From assembly GCA_947177435.1 (NCBI GenBank), contig CAMWUM010000020.1, forward strand, positions 1 through 13,698: a stretch of DNA of 13,698 nt, written 5' to 3'. Positions 7,631 to 13,698 of the stretch are shown piece after piece. The notes under the pieces are model-generated. The model made no database searches. It worked only from the letters and a program-made list of their open reading frames with translations, and had not been told where the DNA came from. How positions within the stretch are numbered: position 1 is the first letter of the stretch; every line of letters starts with the position of its first letter. This stretch comes from an uncultured Muribaculaceae bacterium (GTDB taxonomy: Bacteria > Bacteroidota > Bacteroidia > Bacteroidales > Muribaculaceae). A program made the position numbers and the translations under genes.

Positions 7631-8256
7631 TCACACGCCCCGGCCGCACCGCCATCCTGCCCCCGCAGTACTGCGGGCAGGTGGGGTATTACGCCCTGTT
7701 GGCCTCATACCCGCGCGCCGTCATCGACCTGGCCATGCCCTACGACAAGCGTCGCAAGAGCGCGCACCGCTGCTCTATAGCCGACGTGCGAGGCCCGCTC
7801 ACGCTCACCGTGCCCATCGAGAAGGCCCATCGGGGCATGACATGGGCCGACGTGTGCGTATCAAGCCACGCCGGCTGGTGGAGCGACCACGCCGTGTCAC
7901 TCGAGTCGGCCTACGGCCGAACACCTTATTTCGAATTCTACTATGACCGCTTCAAGCCCCTGCTCACTCCTCCGGCCCCGGGCCTGACAGTCGGCGATCT
8001 CGACCGCGCCCTCGACCAAATCATCCGCCAAATCCTCGCCCTCGACACCGAAGTGACCTACTACGTCGAGGAACAGCCAGATGCAATAGACGATTACCGT
8101 CGCCAAACCAATTTCGACATCGAAAACGCCCCGGCCTATTACCAAGTCCGCGCCGACCGCCTGGGCTTCATCCCCAATCTCAGCATCCTCGACCTAATCT
8201 TCAACCTCGGCCCGGAATCCCCCCTCCTCCTGCACCGCATATTACAAAAGGCCTGA
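7615..8256 (+). CDS. WbqC-like family protein
   Basis: 213 aa. The N-terminus reads TAILPPQYCGQVGYYALLAS (residues 12-31), followed by a basic DKRRKSAHRC segment (44-53) and LTLTVPIEK (62-70). This matches the WbqC-like family pattern of an I-L-P-x-Y-x-x-x-x-G-Y-x-x-L opening and an R-rich segment before a L-T-V-P strand. Family members often occur in O-antigen or polysaccharide loci, where a role in sugar modification has been suggested but not settled biochemically. No other glycan gene is visible here, and in this window it is the third gene after lepB. The start overlaps the preceding gene by 16 nt. Its last 56 nt overlap a minus-strand reading frame. No terminator hairpin follows the stop. 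Confidence 0.8.
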   Translation: MPSPLITRPGRTAILPPQYCGQVGYYALLASYPRAVIDLAMPYDKRRKSAHRCSIADVRGPLTLTVPIEKAHRGMTWADVCVSSHAGWWSDHAVSLESAYGRTPYFEFYYDRFKPLLTPPAPGLTVGDLDRALDQIIRQILALDTEVTYYVEEQPDAIDDYRRQTNFDIENAPAYYQVRADRLGFIPNLSILDLIFNLGPESPLLLHRILQKA

Positions 8257-8602
8257 CACAATTCTCTACCCACAAGTCACTTACGCTAATGCATATCAGC
8301 ATCATAAGCGTAAGCAAATCAAATATTAATAGTATTTTATGCGGGACAATAATACGTACCAATAAATGATTAATGATTACATAAAGCAGATAGATGCCCA
8401 ATGTTATCAGTACGATTAGAAAATAACTCAACGGCTTGACAGAAACCCTAACATTATATGAGTAATACAATGCTATAAAACAGAATGTCCCAAATAGATA
8501 TACATATGCGACAAATCTAACCAACAAGGTGCGCCAGTTATTTTTAACATACTCCCTGAATACATCCATTAGCCGCTTAATATTTTTCGAATCCAATTCC
8601 AT
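8201..8602 (-). CDS. Small AT-rich multi-pass membrane protein, unknown function
   Basis: 133 aa starting at an ATG at 8602. Three hydrophobic segments are clear: LLVRFVAYVYLFGTFCFIALY (about 26-46), PLSYFLIVLITLGIYLLYVII (about 57-77) and ILLIFDLLTLMMLICISV (about 89-106). A charged N-terminal helix (about 1-24) precedes them. By my count 8281-8580 is about 33% G+C, against roughly 65% in a sampled stretch of the WbqC-like gene, so this patch looks foreign or weakly conserved. The last 17 or so residues (Gly-rich) are read from the antisense of the WbqC-like gene, so the native C-terminus may have been lost and the frame may run on by chance. I recognise no family. The three consistent membrane segments argue against a random frame, but expression is unproven and no good promoter was found. 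Confidence 0.5.
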   Translation of the reverse strand: MELDSKNIKRLMDVFREYVKNNWRTLLVRFVAYVYLFGTFCFIALYYSYNVRVSVKPLSYFLIVLITLGIYLLYVIINHLLVRIIVPHKILLIFDLLTLMMLICISVSDLWVENCVRPFVICGAGGGGIPGRG

Positions 8603-8632
8603 ACTAATTTTGAATATTGATACCTGACAGAC

Positions 8633-8702
8633 GGACGCACGGACCGTGCGTCCCTACTATATGGAAATCAGCAGATTGTAGGGGCGCACGGTTCGTGCGC
8701 CC
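8633..8702. repeat. Inverted pair of palindromic intergenic repeats
   Basis: Two related palindromes face away from each other. The left unit is GGACGCACGG-A-CCGTGCGTCC (8633-8653). The right unit is GGGCGCACG-GTT-CGTGCGCCC (8682-8702). Each is flanked on its inner side by a short shared tag: CCCTAC (8652-8657) is the reverse complement of GTAGGG (8678-8683). Read from the tag outward, both units follow GTAGGG(A/G)CGCACGGT(C/T)CGTGCG(T/C)CC. The differences are compensatory in the stems (A-T in one, G-C in the other), so the fold is kept. This is the architecture of a REP/BIME-like element. It lies 14 nt past the FKBP-type gene stop and could protect that transcript's 3' end. Confidence 0.8.
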
Positions 8703-8716
8703 GCGACCATCGGCTA

Positions 8717-9115
8717 TCACATCACATTTAGCAGCTCGATGTCGAATATGAGGGTTGAGCCACCGGGGATGTCGGGCTGGTTGAGGTTGCCATAGGCTTG
8801 CGAGGCGGGGATGTACACCTCCCATCTGTCGCCCGGATGCATCTGCTGCAAGGCTATTATCCAACCGGGTATCAATTCGCTCAGGCGGAAGGCCGGTGCG
8901 ACACCGCCTCGGCTACTGTCAAACGTCTTGCCGTTGATGGTCTTGCCCATATAGTGCACCATCACCACGCTGCCCCTGTGGGGCGAGCGTCCGCCCTTGT
9001 CGCCTGTCTTGAGCACCTTGCAATAAATGCCTGCGCCGATAGGCTTGACGCCCGGCTCCGCAGCCTTCTCGGCAAGCCACGCTTTATTCTTCTCTACGTA
9101 TTCCTTCTTTGCCAT
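8717..9115 (-). CDS. FKBP-type peptidyl-prolyl cis-trans isomerase
   Basis: 132 aa, a cytoplasmic prolyl isomerase since no signal peptide is seen. After a charged helix (residues 1-20) come the FKBP core motifs: VVMVHYMGKTINGKTFDSS (about 50-68), FRLSELIPGWIIALQQMHPG (76-95) including the buried Trp that lines the active site, RWEVYIPASQAYG (97-109) and IPGGSTLIFDIELLNV (116-131). The domain is complete and the chain ends at its last strand. The ATG at 9115 is chosen because translation from it begins the recognisable protein, while the longer frame above it runs into gpsA. The start lies 8 nt after the gpsA stop, so it is probably the last gene of a lysS-gpsA-FKBP transcript. It may assist folding generally; no specific client is suggested by the context. 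Confidence 0.92.
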   Translation of the reverse strand: MAKKEYVEKNKAWLAEKAAEPGVKPIGAGIYCKVLKTGDKGGRSPHRGSVVMVHYMGKTINGKTFDSSRGGVAPAFRLSELIPGWIIALQQMHPGDRWEVYIPASQAYGNLNQPDIPGGSTLIFDIELLNVM

Positions 9116-9123
9116 TGCCGGGG

Positions 9124-10119
9124 TCAGGTGAGGTGGTCGCAGAGGCCGTTGATGGCCTTGTTGGCGGGGGTGCCGCCGTAGAGGATTGAATAGACGGCGT
9201 CGAGGATGGGCATATTTACGCCGTAGGTGGCATTGATATCGCGGATGCACTTGGTGCCGTAGTAGCCCTCGGCGGTCTGCTCCATCTCCATCAGGGCGGC
9301 CTTGACGGAGTAGCCCTTGCCGATCATAGAGCCGAAGTTGTGGTTACGCGAGAATCGCGAGTAGGCCGTGACGAGCAGGTCGCCCAGGTAAACCGAGTCG
9401 CATATCTGGCGCGGGCGCGGGCTGACTGCGTATACGAAACGCTCCATCTCGCGGATGGCGTTGCTGACGAGCATAGCCAGGAAGTTGTCACCGCGCTTCA
9501 TGCCGTGTATGATGCCGGCGGCGATGGCGTAGACGTTCTTGAGCACGGCTGCGTACTCGATGCCGTCGACGTCGCTCGATATGATGGCATGGGAGTTTTT
9601 CGACTTGATGCACCGGGCGAACGCCTCGGCCTTCTCGGCTGAGTCGCCGCCGATGGTGAGGTATGATATACGGTCGAGGGCCACCTCCTCGGCGTGGCAG
9701 GGGCCGGAGATGACGAGCATATTGTCGTGGCTCATGCCGAAGCGCTGGGCCATGTAGTCGGTGACGAGGATGTTTTCGTCAGGCACGATGCCTTTGATAG
9801 CCGTAACCAAGGCCTTGCCGCTGATGTCGGTGGTAATTTTGTCGACGTGGGCCTTGAAATAGGGCGAAGGCATAGCCAGAAGCATGGTATCGCACTTGTC
9901 GCACACCTCGTTGATGTCGGATGAGAAGAATATGCGGCTGACGTCAAACTCCACGTCGGTGAGGTATGCGGGGTTGTGGCCCACGTGCTTGAACTCTTCG
10001 ATGCGGTCGTCGCGGCGCATGTACCAGTGTATGGTCTCGCAGTTACGCATCAGCAGCTTGGCCAGGGCGGTGGCCCAACTGCCGCCGCCCATCACCGCTA
10101 TGTTGCCGGGGAAATCCAT
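9124..10119 (-). CDS. gpsA: NAD(P)-dependent glycerol-3-phosphate dehydrogenase
   Basis: 331 aa, reduces dihydroxyacetone phosphate to sn-glycerol 3-phosphate for phospholipid synthesis in the cytoplasm. The N-terminal Rossmann motif is present as VMGGGSWATALAKLL (about 9-23). It has Ala where most members have the third Gly of GxGSWGTA. Further family motifs are TAIKG (K109), GPCHAEEVA (139-147), AAVLKNVYAIAAGIIHGM (190-207, with the catalytic Lys K194), GDNFLAML (210-217) and the C-terminal YLGDLL, GKGYSVKAAL and EGYYGTK segments. Length is normal. It starts 9 nt after the lysS stop and is followed at 8 nt by the FKBP-type gene, so all three are likely cotranscribed from the lysS promoter. 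Confidence 0.95.
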   Translation of the reverse strand: MDFPGNIAVMGGGSWATALAKLLMRNCETIHWYMRRDDRIEEFKHVGHNPAYLTDVEFDVSRIFFSSDINEVCDKCDTMLLAMPSPYFKAHVDKITTDISGKALVTAIKGIVPDENILVTDYMAQRFGMSHDNMLVISGPCHAEEVALDRISYLTIGGDSAEKAEAFARCIKSKNSHAIISSDVDGIEYAAVLKNVYAIAAGIIHGMKRGDNFLAMLVSNAIREMERFVYAVSPRPRQICDSVYLGDLLVTAYSRFSRNHNFGSMIGKGYSVKAALMEMEQTAEGYYGTKCIRDINATYGVNMPILDAVYSILYGGTPANKAINGLCDHLT

Positions 10120-10128
10120 AGGCGCTCG

Positions 10129-11643
10129 TTATTTCTTCTCGGGACGCATCTGGGGGAAGAAGAGCACCTCCTGGATGGCGGTCTGGCCGGTCATGAGCAT
10201 CACCAGGCGGTCCATGCCGATGCCCATGCCCGATGTGGGGGGCATGCCGTATTCGAGGGCGCGCACGAAGTCGCGGTCGATGATCATGGCCTCGTCGTCG
10301 CCCTTCTGTCCCAGGCGCATCTGCTCAACGAAGCGCTCGTACTGGTCGATGGGATCGTTGAGCTCGGAGTATGCGTTGGCGAGCTCCTTGCCGTTGACCA
10401 TGAGCTCGAAGCGCTCGGTGAGCTCGGGGTTGTCGCGGTGGCGCTTGGTCAGCGGCGACATCTCAATGGGATAGTCGATGATGAATGTGGGCTGGATGTA
10501 CTTGCCCTCGCACTTCTCGCCGAAGATTTCGTCGATGAGCTTGCCCTTGCCGAGCTTGGGGTCGACGGGAATGTCGAGGTCCTTACATACCTGGCGCAGC
10601 TGGTCCTCATCCATGCCGGTGATGTCCACGCCGGTGTGGTCGAGGATGGCCTGTGCCATGGTGACGCGGGGGAAGGGGGCCTTGAAGCTGATGGTATTGT
10701 CGCCGACCTTAACCTCGGTTGTGCCATTGACGTCGAGGCAGATCTTTTCGAGCATGCGCTCGGTGAAGTCCATCATCCAGTTGTAGTCCTTGTAGGCCAC
10801 GTATATCTCCATGCAGGTGAACTCGGGGTTGTGGGTGCGGTCCATGCCCTCGTTGCGGAAGTTCTTAGAGAACTCGTACACGCCCTCGAAACCGCCCACG
10901 ATCAGGCGCTTGAGGTAGAGTTCGTCGGCTATGCGCAGGTAGAGAGGGATGTCGAGCGCGTTGTGGTGCGTGATGAACGGACGGGCCGACGCGCCGCCGG
11001 GAATCGACTGCAGGATGGGAGTCTCGACCTCCATGTAGCCTGCGGCGTTGAAGTATTCGCGCATCGAGTTGTATACCTTGGTGCGCTTTACGAATATATC
11101 GCGGATGCCGGGATTGACCACCAGGTCGACGTAGCGCTGGCGGTAGCGCAGCTCGGGATCCTCAAAGGCGTCGTATGCCACGCCGTCCTTCACCTTTACG
11201 ATGGGCAGCGGGCGCAGGCTCTTGCTCAGCAGGGTGAGCTCCTGGCAGTGCACCGAGATTTCGCCTGTCTGGGTACGGAACACGTAGCCCTTTATGCCCA
11301 CGAAGTCGCCGATGTCGAGCAGCTTCTTAAACAGCACATTGTACAGGTCCTTGTTCTCGCCCGGGCATATTTCGTCGCGGCTGACGTAGACCTGGATGCG
11401 GCCATGCGAGTCCATCAGCTCGGCAAACGAAGCCTTGCCCATGACCCTGCGGCTCATCAGACGGCCTGCGATGGCCACTTGGCGCGGGGGCTCGAGAGCG
11501 TCGTCGAAGTTGGCTTTGATTTCGTCGCTGTATGCGTTGACGGGGAACAGCGCGGCGGGGTAAGGCTCAATGCCCATCTGGCGTATCTTGTCCAAGCTGG
11601 CGCGGCGGATGGCCTCCTGCTCGCTCAATTCAATATTGCTCAT
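10129..11643 (-). CDS. lysS: Lysyl-tRNA synthetase, class II
   Basis: 504 aa, charges tRNA-Lys with lysine. An N-terminal OB-fold anticodon-binding domain covers about 55-140 ([21 protein letters not shown]). The class II catalytic domain follows, with motif 1 around [10 protein letters not shown] (202-211), motif 2 as [20 protein letters not shown] (262-281) and motif 3 as [15 protein letters not shown] (472-486). The chain ends 18 residues past motif 3, at [10 protein letters not shown]. The ATG at 11643 ([14 protein letters not shown]) is chosen because its promoter lies just upstream. An in-frame start at 11703 would fall within the -33 element and add 20 atypical residues. It leads an apparent operon with gpsA and the FKBP-type gene. 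Confidence 0.96.
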   Translation of the reverse strand: MSNIELSEQEAIRRASLDKIRQMGIEPYPAALFPVNAYSDEIKANFDDALEPPRQVAIAGRLMSRRVMGKASFAELMDSHGRIQVYVSRDEICPGENKDLYNVLFKKLLDIGDFVGIKGYVFRTQTGEISVHCQELTLLSKSLRPLPIVKVKDGVAYDAFEDPELRYRQRYVDLVVNPGIRDIFVKRTKVYNSMREYFNAAGYMEVETPILQSIPGGASARPFITHHNALDIPLYLRIADELYLKRLIVGGFEGVYEFSKNFRNEGMDRTHNPEFTCMEIYVAYKDYNWMMDFTERMLEKICLDVNGTTEVKVGDNTISFKAPFPRVTMAQAILDHTGVDITGMDEDQLRQVCKDLDIPVDPKLGKGKLIDEIFGEKCEGKYIQPTFIIDYPIEMSPLTKRHRDNPELTERFELMVNGKELANAYSELNDPIDQYERFVEQMRLGQKGDDEAMIIDRDFVRALEYGMPPTSGMGIGMDRLVMLMTGQTAIQEVLFFPQMRPEKK

Positions 11644-11673
11644 GCTCAAAATGCGGTTTAAGATAATAATGCG

Positions 11674-11704
11674 CAAAGGTAGCGCTTTTTTTTGGCATTG
11701 CAAA
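11674..11704 (-). promoter_or_regulatory. lysS: Bacteroidetes-type promoter for lysS operon
   Basis: On the minus strand TTTG (plus-strand 11701-11704) is followed after 19 nt by TACCTTTG (plus-strand 11674-11681), an excellent match to the TTTG/TAnnTTTG pattern. Transcription would start near 11667, giving a leader of about 24 nt. The upstream stretch is pyrimidine-rich on the plus strand. Confidence 0.75.
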
Positions 11705-11751
11705 GCCTTTTTTTCGTCAGCCCGCCCCCTCCCCCCATTTTTTACCCCGCA

Positions 11752-13509
11752 TCAGTACATTGAGTCGATGACGGAGGCGTAGTTGGCGGCGATTACGGGG
11801 CGGCGGATTTTGAGGGTGTTGGTGAGTTCGCCGCTCTCGATGGTGAAGGCCGAGGGCAGCAAGGTGAACTTCTTAATCTGCTCAAACGAGGGCAAGCCTC
11901 GCTGCAGGCGGTCGATGCGCCGCTTGAGCATGTCCATGATTTCGGAGTTGCGTATCAAGTCGTTGATGCTCTTGAAGGCGATGCCTTTCTTGCGGGCGTA
12001 GTCCTTCAGAGCCTCGTAGGCGGGGATGATGATGGCGGTGACGTAGCTGCGGCTCTCGCCCACGACGGCCACCTGGTCGATGTACTTGTCAGCGCCGAGG
12101 CGGCTCTCGATGGCCTGCGGGGCCACATACTTGCCGTTGCTGGTCTTGAATAGGTCTTTCAGCCTCTCGGTGAGCACCAGGCCGCCGGCGTGGTCGATGC
12201 GGCCGGCATCACCGGTACGCAGCCAGCCGTCGCCGGTGAACGCCTCGCTGGTGGCCTCCTGGTCGCGGTAGTAACCGCGCATCACGATGTCACCCCGGAC
12301 CTGCACCTCGCCCTCCAGGCCGATGCGCAGTTCTACGCCTGGCATTGCCACGCCCACCGAGCCTATCTCGTAGGCCTGATCGGGGTAGCAGGTGACGGTG
12401 GCAGTGGTCTCCGACATACCGTAGCCGATGAAGATGGGCACACCGATGCTGCGGAAAAAGTCAACAATCTCAGGCGAGATGGGCGCGCCGGCCGTAGGGA
12501 ATATGTTGCCCTGGTCCACGCCCATGGCCCTGCGGGTGGGCGCCAGGAAGTGACGGTCGAAAAAGCGGTACAGCCTCTCTGTTAGCCACGGAGCGGGACG
12601 GCCCATGCGCTCATATTTGACGTTGCGCTTGTGTCCGCAGCGCACGGCGGCGCGGGCCAGCCAACGCTTCGGGGCGGGCAGGGCTGCAATCTTCTCCTGG
12701 ATCAAAGCGTAGGCCTTCTCCCAGAAGCGGGGCACGGAGCACATGCACGTGGGGCGCACGGCCCTCACGGCCTTGGCTATCTCCTTGGCATTCTGGTTGA
12801 TGGCAATGTTGATGCCAAGGGTGATGCAAAGGTACGTCCAGGCCTTCTCAAATATATGGCACAGAGGCAGGAAGCACAGTGAGCGGTCGGCGTCGCTGAG
12901 CATGTCGAGCCGCACGCGGTGGGTGCGCATCTGGGCGTCGAAGCAACGGTGAGGCAGGTCGGCGGCCTTTGGATGCCCCGTAGTGCCGGAGGTATAGATG
13001 AGCGTAGCCGTGTCGTCGGGGGTGACGGCAGCGCGGCGGCGCTCGATTTCATCCATCGGGAAGACGGCATTGGCCGTGTCGAGCCTCGGGCCGGTGCCAT
13101 CCCAGGCGTACAGCTTGGGAATGCCGCCAAGCGAGGCAAGCATATCGTACTGCCCCTGAGCGCCGGCGAAGGCCAACTTGGGCTGGCTATTTTCTATGAT
13201 GTGCGCCACCTGCTCGCGGCTGGCCGTGGCATAGATCGACACGGGGATTGCGCCGTTGGCATAGCAGGCAAAGTCGGTAATGATCATCTCGGGGCGGTTG
13301 GCCGAGAACACCAGGCAGACGTCGCCTGGGCCGAGTCCCTGCCCGGCCAGCGCACGGGCCGTCTGACGCACAGCCTCGGCCAGTTCCACGTATGAATACG
13401 AGGCTAATTCCTCGCCGCTTTCGTTGACCCACGAGAGGGCCTGCCGCGACCCATATTTCCGGGCCTGCTCATCAATAATGTAAGGCAATATGCAACGTGT
13501 ATTTTCCAT
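11752..13509 (-). CDS. AMP-forming long-chain acyl-CoA synthetase-like protein
   Basis: 585 aa, ANL-superfamily adenylating enzyme, most like long-chain fatty-acid-CoA ligases, which activate fatty acids through an acyl-AMP intermediate. Motifs in order: ATP loop TLIYTSGTTGHPKAAD (about 169-184), LPLCHIFEKAW (214-224), GYGMSETTATVT (362-373), GEVQVRGDIVMRGYY (400-414), GWLRTGDAGRID (428-439), ERLKDLFKTSNGKYVAP (448-464) and the C-terminal TNTLKIRR with the adenylation Lys K567. The ATP loop reads PKAAD where the family usually has PKGV(M/V). The ATG at 13509 is chosen over an in-frame TTG at 13524. No signal peptide is present. Substrate chain length cannot be read from sequence alone. It stands alone on this strand, and its upstream region carries an operator array more than 90 bp away. 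Confidence 0.88.
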   Translation of the reverse strand: MENTRCILPYIIDEQARKYGSRQALSWVNESGEELASYSYVELAEAVRQTARALAGQGLGPGDVCLVFSANRPEMIITDFACYANGAIPVSIYATASREQVAHIIENSQPKLAFAGAQGQYDMLASLGGIPKLYAWDGTGPRLDTANAVFPMDEIERRRAAVTPDDTATLIYTSGTTGHPKAADLPHRCFDAQMRTHRVRLDMLSDADRSLCFLPLCHIFEKAWTYLCITLGINIAINQNAKEIAKAVRAVRPTCMCSVPRFWEKAYALIQEKIAALPAPKRWLARAAVRCGHKRNVKYERMGRPAPWLTERLYRFFDRHFLAPTRRAMGVDQGNIFPTAGAPISPEIVDFFRSIGVPIFIGYGMSETTATVTCYPDQAYEIGSVGVAMPGVELRIGLEGEVQVRGDIVMRGYYRDQEATSEAFTGDGWLRTGDAGRIDHAGGLVLTERLKDLFKTSNGKYVAPQAIESRLGADKYIDQVAVVGESRSYVTAIIIPAYEALKDYARKKGIAFKSINDLIRNSEIMDMLKRRIDRLQRGLPSFEQIKKFTLLPSAFTIESGELTNTLKIRRPVIAANYASVIDSMY

Positions 13510-13521
13510 AATATTCCTTCT

Positions 13522-13556
13522 CAAAAATAAAAATACTATATATTAAAAACGCCCAA
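13522..13556 (-). promoter_or_regulatory. Weak candidate promoter for the acyl-CoA ligase gene
   Basis: On the minus strand TATTTTTG (plus-strand 13522-13529) fits TAnnTTTG, with a TTG (plus-strand 13554-13556) 24 nt upstream. The spacing is long and the implied leader is only a few nucleotides. The region is so A-rich that the match could be chance. Confidence 0.25.
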
Positions 13557-13599
13557 CCCTTCAGCATTGCTCACCACCGTACTGCTCAACCACCCTAAA

Positions 13600-13675
13600 T
13601 GATTATTGCAATAATCAATCAATAAAAATGATTATCGCAATAATCATTTCTCAAATTTGATTATTGCAATAATTA
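13600..13675. promoter_or_regulatory. Array of three 18-bp palindromic operators at 29-bp spacing
   Basis: Three copies of TGATTATTGCAATAATCA. Copy 1 (13600-13617) is a perfect palindrome. Copy 2 (13629-13646) differs at one base (TC for TT before GCAA), and its arms extend to AAATGATTAT...ATAATCATTT. Copy 3 (13658-13675) differs at one base near its right end. Centres lie at 13608.5, 13637.5 and 13666.5, exactly 29 bp apart, with unrelated 11-nt spacers. The third copy fills the interval between the -33 and -7 elements of the rightward promoter, a classic repressor position. The protein that binds is unknown. Confidence 0.8.
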
Positions 13676-13687
13676 TTTGTACCTTTG
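13656..13687 (+). promoter_or_regulatory. Rightward promoter for a gene beyond the window
   Basis: TTTG (13656-13659), 20 nt, TACCTTTG (13680-13687): a full match to the Bacteroidetes pattern, with the same -7 octamer as the lysS promoter. Transcription would start near 13694. Its gene is outside the window. The palindromic operator at 13658-13675 overlaps the spacer and the end of the -33 element. Confidence 0.75.
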
Positions 13688-13698
13688 CACCATAATAC

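Noticed and set aside
9116..9250. Upstream extension of the FKBP-type protein into gpsA
   Set aside because: The extra 45 residues are basic and Pro/His-rich, overlap the end of gpsA and lack any FKBP feature. The ATG at 9115 begins a complete domain.
9976..11661. A 561-residue open frame on the plus strand, antisense to lysS and gpsA
   Set aside because: It lies entirely opposite two unmistakable enzymes, has a Val/Ala/Leu/His-biased composition typical of the complement of GC-rich codons, and matches no domain.
13600..13675. Short CRISPR-like or iteron-like array at the right edge
   Set aside because: The repeats are 18-bp palindromes with only 11-nt spacers and overlap a promoter. CRISPR spacers are about 30 nt, and no cas or replication-initiator gene is visible. 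Operator sites explain it better.

Overview
The window looks like chromosomal DNA from a GC-rich gut Bacteroidales, plausibly of the Muribaculaceae/S24-7 type. This is inferred from Bacteroidetes-style promoters (TTTG, about 20 nt, TAnnTTTG) with no clear Shine-Dalgarno sites, and from the family versions present: a Bacteroidetes-type GpmI, a very long signal peptidase I, an OmpA carrying a GYADKGTG motif, a FISUMP-like protein and a WbqC-like protein. No mobile element, CRISPR array, tRNA or rRNA was seen.

Layout. Positions 1-2300 (+) hold the end of ssb, then gpmI (glycolysis) and a ComF-type phosphoribosyltransferase, tightly packed. A strong-looking promoter and a leader of about 170 nt precede an OmpA-family outer-membrane protein (2549-3790, +), which uses different synonymous codons from its neighbours. 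A GC-rich hairpin separates it from the convergent pair recO then FISUMP-like protein (minus strand, 5373 down to 3871). From the recO upstream region, lepB diverges to the right and is followed by an unrecognised 178-aa protein and a WbqC-like protein (5530-8256).

About 8257-8620 is a sharply AT-rich patch coding for a small membrane protein of unknown function. It lies beside an inverted pair of palindromic repeats. Then come three minus-strand genes in one likely transcript, lysS, gpsA and an FKBP-type prolyl isomerase (11643 down to 8717), with a textbook Bacteroidetes promoter before lysS. The last gene is a minus-strand AMP-forming acyl-CoA ligase (13509 down to 11752).

Most of this is core housekeeping: glycolysis, translation, phospholipid precursor synthesis, recombination, secretion and envelope. 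The least explained parts are: (1) three near-identical 18-bp palindromes at exactly 29-bp centre-to-centre spacing at the right edge, the last one lying between the -33 and -7 elements of a rightward promoter; (2) the AT-rich orphan membrane ORF with its repeat pair; (3) the uncharacterised gene between lepB and the wbqC-like gene. No complete new system can be shown from this window. The operator array is the best lead, and its target gene lies beyond the right edge.
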